Origin: Metarhizobium sp964253915
GTDB taxonomy: Bacteria > Pseudomonadota > Alphaproteobacteria > Rhizobiales > Rhizobiaceae
DNA length: 64,000 nt
Direction of reading: 5' to 3'
NCBI RefSeq assembly: GCF_964253915.1
Contig: NZ_CAXUSG020000002.1
Location: 724,291-788,290 of the forward strand
Of the stretch, positions 60,226-64,000 are shown in pieces. The first letter of the stretch is position 1. Every line of letters begins with the position of its first letter. The notes under the pieces are model-generated. The model did no database searches, was not told where the DNA came from, and was given only the letters and a program-made list of their open reading frames with translations. The position numbers and the translations under genes are program-made.

Positions 60226-61341
60226 ATGAATGCACCCCAACGCTCCACCGGCGCCGCGATCGAAATCCGCAAGGCCTCCAAACGCTACGGCATCTTCACG
60301 GCCCTCAACGATATCGACCTGCACATCCGCCCCGGCGAGTTCATGACGCTGCTCGGCCCTTCGGGCTCCGGCAAGACGACGACGCTGAACCTGATCGCCG
60401 GCTTCACCGATATCAGCTCCGGCGCGCTCGAAATCGGCGGCAAGAGCGTCACCGGCCTGCCCTCGCACAAGCGCAATATCGGCGTTGTCTTCCAGCACTA
60501 CGCGCTGTTTCCGCACATGACGGTGGGCAAAAACGTCGCCTATCCGCTGACCTTGCGCGGCATCAAGGGCAAGGACCGCGAACGGCGCGTCGAGCGCGCA
60601 CTCGACATGGTGAAGATGACCGATTTCGCTCACCGCTACCCGAACGAGCTTTCCGGCGGCCAGCAGCAGCGTGTTGCGCTCGCCCGCGCCCTGGTTTTCG
60701 ATCCGCCCCTGCTTTTGATGGACGAGCCGCTCGGTGCACTCGACAAGAAGCTGCGCGAATGGCTCCAGCTCGAAATCAAGCGCATCCACCGCGAACTCGG
60801 CACCACCTTCGTCTATGTGACCCATGACCAGGAAGAGGCGCTCGTGCTCTCCGACCGTATCGCCGTGTTTAACGGCGGACGCATCGAGCAGATCGGCACG
60901 GGCCGCGAACTCTACGACCATCCGGCAACGCTGTTCGTCGGCCGGTTCATCGGCGAATCCACTGTTTTGCGCGGCCCGACGGAGACCGTGGATGGCAATA
61001 CAGTGATGACCATCGGCAAGGACAAGGTTGTGGCGCACGGCCGTCTGCCCGGCGATACGCGACCGGTGATCCTGCTCCGGCCCGAGCGTACCGCACTAAA
61101 ACGCCCCGGCGCGGACGCAATCAGCGGCGAAAATCGGCTGTCCGGAACGGTCGAGGAGGCGATCTATCTCGGCTCCGGCTCCAAATACGAGGTACGGCTG
61201 ACCGACGGCACCACGGCCGTCGTGCGTAGCCCCCTTGGTGGCGCCGACTTCAGGATCGGCGACCTTGTGGACGTCACCTTCACGCCCGCCGACCTCACCC
61301 TTCTTCCCGACGATGCCAGCGCCGACGTGACGCTGACCTGA
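60226..61341 (+). CDS. Polyamine-type ABC transporter ATP-binding protein (PotA/PotG-like)
   Basis: A 371-residue ATPase. Walker A GPSGSGKT is at 44-51, signature LSGGQ at 142-146 and Walker B LLLMDEP at 162-168. The C-terminal 90 residues form a TOBE domain, which in this family takes part in regulation or substrate sensing. ATG 60226 is preferred because AAGGA lies seven bases upstream; ATG 60220 is in frame and overlaps the permease stop. It completes the PotFGHI-like importer. Confidence 0.92.
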   Translation: MNAPQRSTGAAIEIRKASKRYGIFTALNDIDLHIRPGEFMTLLGPSGSGKTTTLNLIAGFTDISSGALEIGGKSVTGLPSHKRNIGVVFQHYALFPHMTVGKNVAYPLTLRGIKGKDRERRVERALDMVKMTDFAHRYPNELSGGQQQRVALARALVFDPPLLLMDEPLGALDKKLREWLQLEIKRIHRELGTTFVYVTHDQEEALVLSDRIAVFNGGRIEQIGTGRELYDHPATLFVGRFIGESTVLRGPTETVDGNTVMTIGKDKVVAHGRLPGDTRPVILLRPERTALKRPGADAISGENRLSGTVEEAIYLGSGSKYEVRLTDGTTAVVRSPLGGADFRIGDLVDVTFTPADLTLLPDDASADVTLT

Positions 61342-61361
61342 ACCCACCGAAAGCACATCCC

Positions 61362-62747
61362 ATGGACGTCAAGACCAACGGCAACATTTCCTTCTGGTAT
61401 GCCGATATCGGCGGCATTCCGCAAAAGCGCCCTCCCCTGCCGGGCGACCGCGAGGCCGATGTCTGCATCATCGGCGCCGGCTATACCGGCCTGTGGAGCG
61501 CCTACTACCTCAAGAAGGCCAATCCAGGCCTCGATATCGTCGTGCTCGAGCGGGAATTCGCAGGCTTCGGCGCATCGGGCCGCAATGGCGGCTGGCTTTC
61601 CGGCGGGTTCAGCTGGTCGCGGGAAAAATATGCAAAAACCTCCAGCCGTGGCGCAGTTATCGACATGCAAAACGCCATGGCCGGGACCGTCGACGAGGTC
61701 GAGCGCGTCACGGAGGTGGAGGGAATCGACGCCGATCTCATTCGCGTCGAGAAGATCATCGCTGCCACCAATGCAGCCCAGCTTGAGCGCGTACGCAAGG
61801 AATACCAATTCAATCTCGATTGGCAGATGCCGCCGGAACGCCTGCAGCTGCTCTCTGGAGAAGAGACGGCAAAGCGCATCACTATCGCCGACGTCCGCGG
61901 CGCCATCGCCTATCGTGGCATGGCCCGCATTCAACCAGCCAAGCTGGTGCGTGGTCTAGCACGCGTCGTCGAAGGTCTCGGCGTGTCGATCTATGAGGGC
62001 ACAAGCGTCTCCTCCTTCGAGAAAGGGCGTGTCGAAACCGATCGCGGCACGGTGCGTGCGCCACATATCATCCGCGCCACGGAAGGCTTTTCCGCGGGGC
62101 TGCCCGGCTATGAGCGGACCTGGCTGGCGCTCAACAGCGCCCAGATCGTCACCGAACCCGTGCCGGACGCACTATGGAGAGAGATCGGCTGGCAAGGCCA
62201 CGAGCTGCTCGGCGATGCGGCGCATGCCTATTGTTACGCCCAGCGAACCCGCGAAGGGCGCATCACCATGGGCGGACGCGGTGTTCCCTATCGCTTCGGC
62301 TCGAAGACCGACGTGAACGGCCAGACGCAGCAGGCAACCATCGATGCGCTTCACGGCATCCTGACACGCCTGCTGCCGCAGACGAAATCGCTGAAGATCG
62401 ACCACGCCTGGTGTGGCGTGCTCGGCGTGCCGCGCGACTGGTGCACGACGGTCGGTTTCGATCGCTCGACGGGTATCGGCTGGGCTGGCGGCTATGTCGG
62501 CCTTGGCGTCTCCAGCTCCAACCTTGCCGGTCGCACGCTGAGCGATCTTGTGCTGAACCGCGAGACGGAGCTGACCGGTCTGCCCTGGGTCAACCGCACC
62601 GTGCGCAAATGGGAGCCGGAGCCGTTCCGCTGGCTCGGCGTACACTCCATGTATCAGCTCTACCGCATGGCCGACGAGCGTGAATTCGCCGGTCAACCGC
62701 ACACGTCGAAACTGGCGGCACTCGCCGACAGCATCACCGGCCATTAG
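61362..62747 (+). CDS. FAD-dependent amine oxidase (PuuB/gamma-glutamylputrescine oxidase-like)
   Basis: A 461-residue oxidoreductase of the D-amino acid oxidase/glycine oxidase fold. The FAD-binding motif VCIIGAGYTGLWSAYYL is at 34-50, ASGRNGGWLSGGFSW follows, and the C-terminus has GWAGGYVGLGVSSSNLAGRT. These features are shared with PuuB, which oxidises gamma-glutamylputrescine. No glutamylputrescine synthetase (PuuA) gene is in the cluster, so it may act on a free amine or N-methylated amino acid brought in by the importer. Confidence 0.87.
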   Translation: MDVKTNGNISFWYADIGGIPQKRPPLPGDREADVCIIGAGYTGLWSAYYLKKANPGLDIVVLEREFAGFGASGRNGGWLSGGFSWSREKYAKTSSRGAVIDMQNAMAGTVDEVERVTEVEGIDADLIRVEKIIAATNAAQLERVRKEYQFNLDWQMPPERLQLLSGEETAKRITIADVRGAIAYRGMARIQPAKLVRGLARVVEGLGVSIYEGTSVSSFEKGRVETDRGTVRAPHIIRATEGFSAGLPGYERTWLALNSAQIVTEPVPDALWREIGWQGHELLGDAAHAYCYAQRTREGRITMGGRGVPYRFGSKTDVNGQTQQATIDALHGILTRLLPQTKSLKIDHAWCGVLGVPRDWCTTVGFDRSTGIGWAGGYVGLGVSSSNLAGRTLSDLVLNRETELTGLPWVNRTVRKWEPEPFRWLGVHSMYQLYRMADEREFAGQPHTSKLAALADSITGH

Positions 62748-62773
62748 CCAATCGATTTCAGACAGGACGTATT

Positions 62774-63133
62774 ATGATCAGCGTTGAAAATTTCGGCGAT
62801 CTCCTCGACCTCGATCTCGGCGCCTTCACGTCGAAACCAACGTCGCTGGAAGGCAATCAGAAGGAGGCGGCTGTCAGCCTCTGGACGAGCCTCGACGGCA
62901 AGATTGAAAGCGGCGTCTGGGAATGCACGCCCGGCCGCTTCACAGCCGACCGCAGCGAGAACGCCGAGATCTGCCACATCCTCGCCGGCCGCGTGACGCT
63001 GCACAACGCTGATGGAACGGCCAGACAAATCGGTGCTGGCGAAATGTTCGTGTTGCCGCTCGGCTGGCACGGCGAATGGACGATCCATGAGCTGACCCGT
63101 AAAATTTACACGATGGTTGCTGCCGGCGTTTAA
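62774..63133 (+). CDS. Small cupin-domain protein (Cupin_3/DUF861-like)
   Basis: A 119-residue single-domain cupin. The two cupin blocks are visible as GVWECTPGRFTADRS with AEICHILAGRVTLH, and GAGEMFVLPLGWHGEWTIHE. Such proteins often accompany amine-oxidase operons of PuuB type and may be sensors or small enzymes such as isomerases; the function is not established. It is the last gene of the polyamine-type operon, 171 bases before a strong terminator. Confidence 0.85.
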   Translation: MISVENFGDLLDLDLGAFTSKPTSLEGNQKEAAVSLWTSLDGKIESGVWECTPGRFTADRSENAEICHILAGRVTLHNADGTARQIGAGEMFVLPLGWHGEWTIHELTRKIYTMVAAGV

Positions 63134-63305
63134 GCATTTCAGCAATTCACGCATGGACAAATGAGGGCGTCGCCTGGGTTTCCCGCTGAACACCGTTCGG
63201 TGCGAACACGGAACTTTCGTGTGCCGCGGCATTTTTTCGAAAGTGAACCTCGAAAGGATGCGATCACGCCAGACGTGAAGTTCTTTATCACATGCCCAGA
63301 AACAC

Positions 63306-63340
63306 AAAACCCCCGCTACATGAGGTGTAGCGGGGGTTTT
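63306..63340. terminator. Strong bidirectional intrinsic terminator
   Basis: AAAACCCCCGCTACA (63306-63320) and TGTAGCGGGGGTTTT (63326-63340) form a perfect 15-bp stem with loop TGAGG. It is followed by TTG on the plus strand and has a matching A-run for the minus strand. It should end transcription of the polyamine-type operon and block transcription from the right. Confidence 0.9.
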
Positions 63341-63351
63341 TTGTATAGATT

Positions 63352-63364
63352 TGGTTGCGGGGGC
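63352..63364 (-). other. Candidate attachment site: 13-base tRNA 3-prime-end match
   Basis: TGGTTGCGGGGGC read on the other strand is GCCCCCGCAACCA, which matches my recollection of the 3-prime end of alphaproteobacterial initiator tRNA-Met, including CCA. The match stops after 13 bases and no tRNA body follows. Short tRNA-end copies mark the far boundary of integrated islands. The length is near the limit of chance. Confidence 0.35.
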
Positions 63365-63590
63365 CTGAGTCCACAGAGACTTGTATTGTCATCAATGGCC
63401 ACCTCACTCGTGTAATTGATAGTTTCCGCAACCATAGATAATCTTCAAAGCCCTTCACCATTCAACGGCCTCGAGCGCGGCAAAAAAGAAAACCTGTTGT
63501 TGTTCTGCCCAACTATCGATCGCCACTAAGAGCTAGCCCAGCAGACTTAGCTTGTAGTGGCGATCCACAGGTCACTCACGTGGAGTTGGC

Positions 63591-63797
63591 CTAGCTCAAA
63601 TCTACCAGCTCGCGCCGAATGCCCAAGCAGATTTCCGACGATAGTCGATTATCCAAGCCTTCGTCAGCGTCATCGAAGAAAATGCGGTGAATGCTGAAGG
63701 TAGCGGCGCTGGCAACGATTGGGGAGATTGAGGCGATATCGACGATCTTGCCGCCAACTTCCACATTGATCTGCTGAGGATGCCCACCGCCGGCCAT
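63591..63797 (-). CDS. Small hypothetical protein
   Basis: A 68-residue frame (starting MAGGGHPQQINVEVG) with a mixed composition that looks protein-like (IHRIFFDDADEGLDNRL). No family is recognised. No strong ribosome site is seen. It lies in the lower-GC right end of the window, divergent from the partial gene at 63826. Confidence 0.35.
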   Translation of the reverse strand: MAGGGHPQQINVEVGGKIVDIASISPIVASAATFSIHRIFFDDADEGLDNRLSSEICLGIRRELVDLS

Positions 63798-63825
63798 TAG
63801 CGGCTTATAAATCGGGCGAGGATCG

Positions 63826-64000
63826 ATGGCGGCGTTTCAGGACTACAGCGCGCGACTGCGCGAGCATTATCAACGGGACTATAGCACCCGTGTGAAGGCC
63901 GGCGAGTTCAGTGATGTAAAGGGGAAAGCCTACTACCTGAGCCGCTTCCAGGCTATTCTCAAGGAGAAGGAAGCCGACTGGAAGCGGTTACAAGTCTCAG
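63826..64000 (+). CDS. Unrecognised protein, N-terminus only (runs off window)
   Basis: An open frame begins at ATG 63826 and runs through the window end (58 codons). GCGAGGA lies just upstream. The peptide is highly charged and helical (FQDYSARLREHYQRDYSTRV, then YYLSRFQAILKEKEADWKR). Composition differs from the catabolic operons to the left. I cannot name the family; it may be the first gene of a different genomic segment. Confidence 0.5.
   Translation, partial: MAAFQDYSARLREHYQRDYSTRVKAGEFSDVKGKAYYLSRFQAILKEKEADWKRLQVS

Larger units (their letters stand above)
63134..63590. other. Gene-free region after the polyamine operon
   Basis: No gene is supported in this 457-bp stretch. It contains the terminator at 63306-63340 and the tRNA-end-like sequence at 63352-63364. 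From about 63400 the base composition is visibly more AT-rich than in the preceding operon. Confidence 0.6.

Noticed and set aside
1..64000. CRISPR arrays, rRNA operons or complete tRNA genes
   Set aside because: No regularly spaced direct repeats, rRNA-like sequence or cloverleaf tRNA sequence was noticed; only a 13-base tRNA-end match at 63352.

Overview
The window is high-GC DNA typical of an alphaproteobacterium, most likely a member of the Rhizobiales (Rhizobium, Agrobacterium, Ensifer or a relative). Three things point there: the ehuABCD-eutABCDE ectoine block has the gene order known from Sinorhizobium meliloti, intergenic palindromic repeats of rhizobial type are present, and ABC importers for small organic molecules are very dense. 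No rRNA, complete tRNA or CRISPR array was seen. Almost everything is accessory nutrient-scavenging metabolism, as on a rhizobial megaplasmid, chromid or chromosomal catabolic island; which replicon it is cannot be told from the sequence.

Layout. (1) 1-4089: a minus-strand operon of SDR dehydrogenase, APC amino-acid permease and class-III aminotransferase (cut by the window edge), with a divergent TetR gene and two matching GAAC-N5-GTTC palindromes between them. (2) 4189-15657: a LysR gene facing a ten-kb plus-strand operon of GMC oxidoreductase, enolase-superfamily enzyme, truncated aldehyde dehydrogenase, peptide-type ABC importer with a fused double ATPase, second enolase-superfamily enzyme and 3-hydroxyisobutyrate-dehydrogenase-like reductase. 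Its substrate is not known. (3) 15912-18242: membrane PQQ-dependent glucose/quinate-type dehydrogenase. (4) 18293-19741: a graveyard holding a frameshifted GNAT gene, a ParB-like nuclease fragment and a Tn5-type (IS4) transposase remnant. (5) 19775-31699: ectoine/5-hydroxyectoine uptake and breakdown (eutEDCBA, ehuDCBA, enuR on the minus strand; asnC-type regulator and a semialdehyde dehydrogenase on the plus strand). (6) 31700-33402: a ParE/CopG toxin-antitoxin pair and an IS110-type remnant. (7) 33403-44374: an organosulfur operon resembling the Bacillus subtilis ytmI/snaA-tcy-cmo-sndA pathway for S-substituted cysteines: two core luciferase-like monooxygenases plus a third, N-deacetylase, N-acetyltransferase, fused permease-ATPase, frameshifted binding protein, cysteine synthase-like enzyme, thioredoxin-fold isomerase and cystathionine beta-lyase. 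(8) 44648-56372: a second organosulfur-type locus with two luciferase-like proteins, an SfnB/DszC-like flavoprotein, a complete peptide-type ABC importer, a divergent frameshifted SsuD-like monooxygenase and an Eis-like acetyltransferase. (9) 56747-63133: a polyamine-type locus with XRE-cupin regulator, PotFGHI-like importer, PuuB-like amine oxidase and a small cupin, closed by a strong bidirectional terminator. (10) 63341-64000: lower-GC, unrecognised sequence that begins with a possible tRNA-end attachment site.

How the parts work together: most blocks couple one dedicated ABC importer to the enzymes that open its substrate, with the regulator beside it. Two neighbouring organosulfur loci together hold six luciferase-like proteins in about 22 kb, and no flavin reductase is visible to supply them. 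Three genes (18293, 39437, 53966) are each broken by what looks like a single missing base, which could be real decay or an assembly error.
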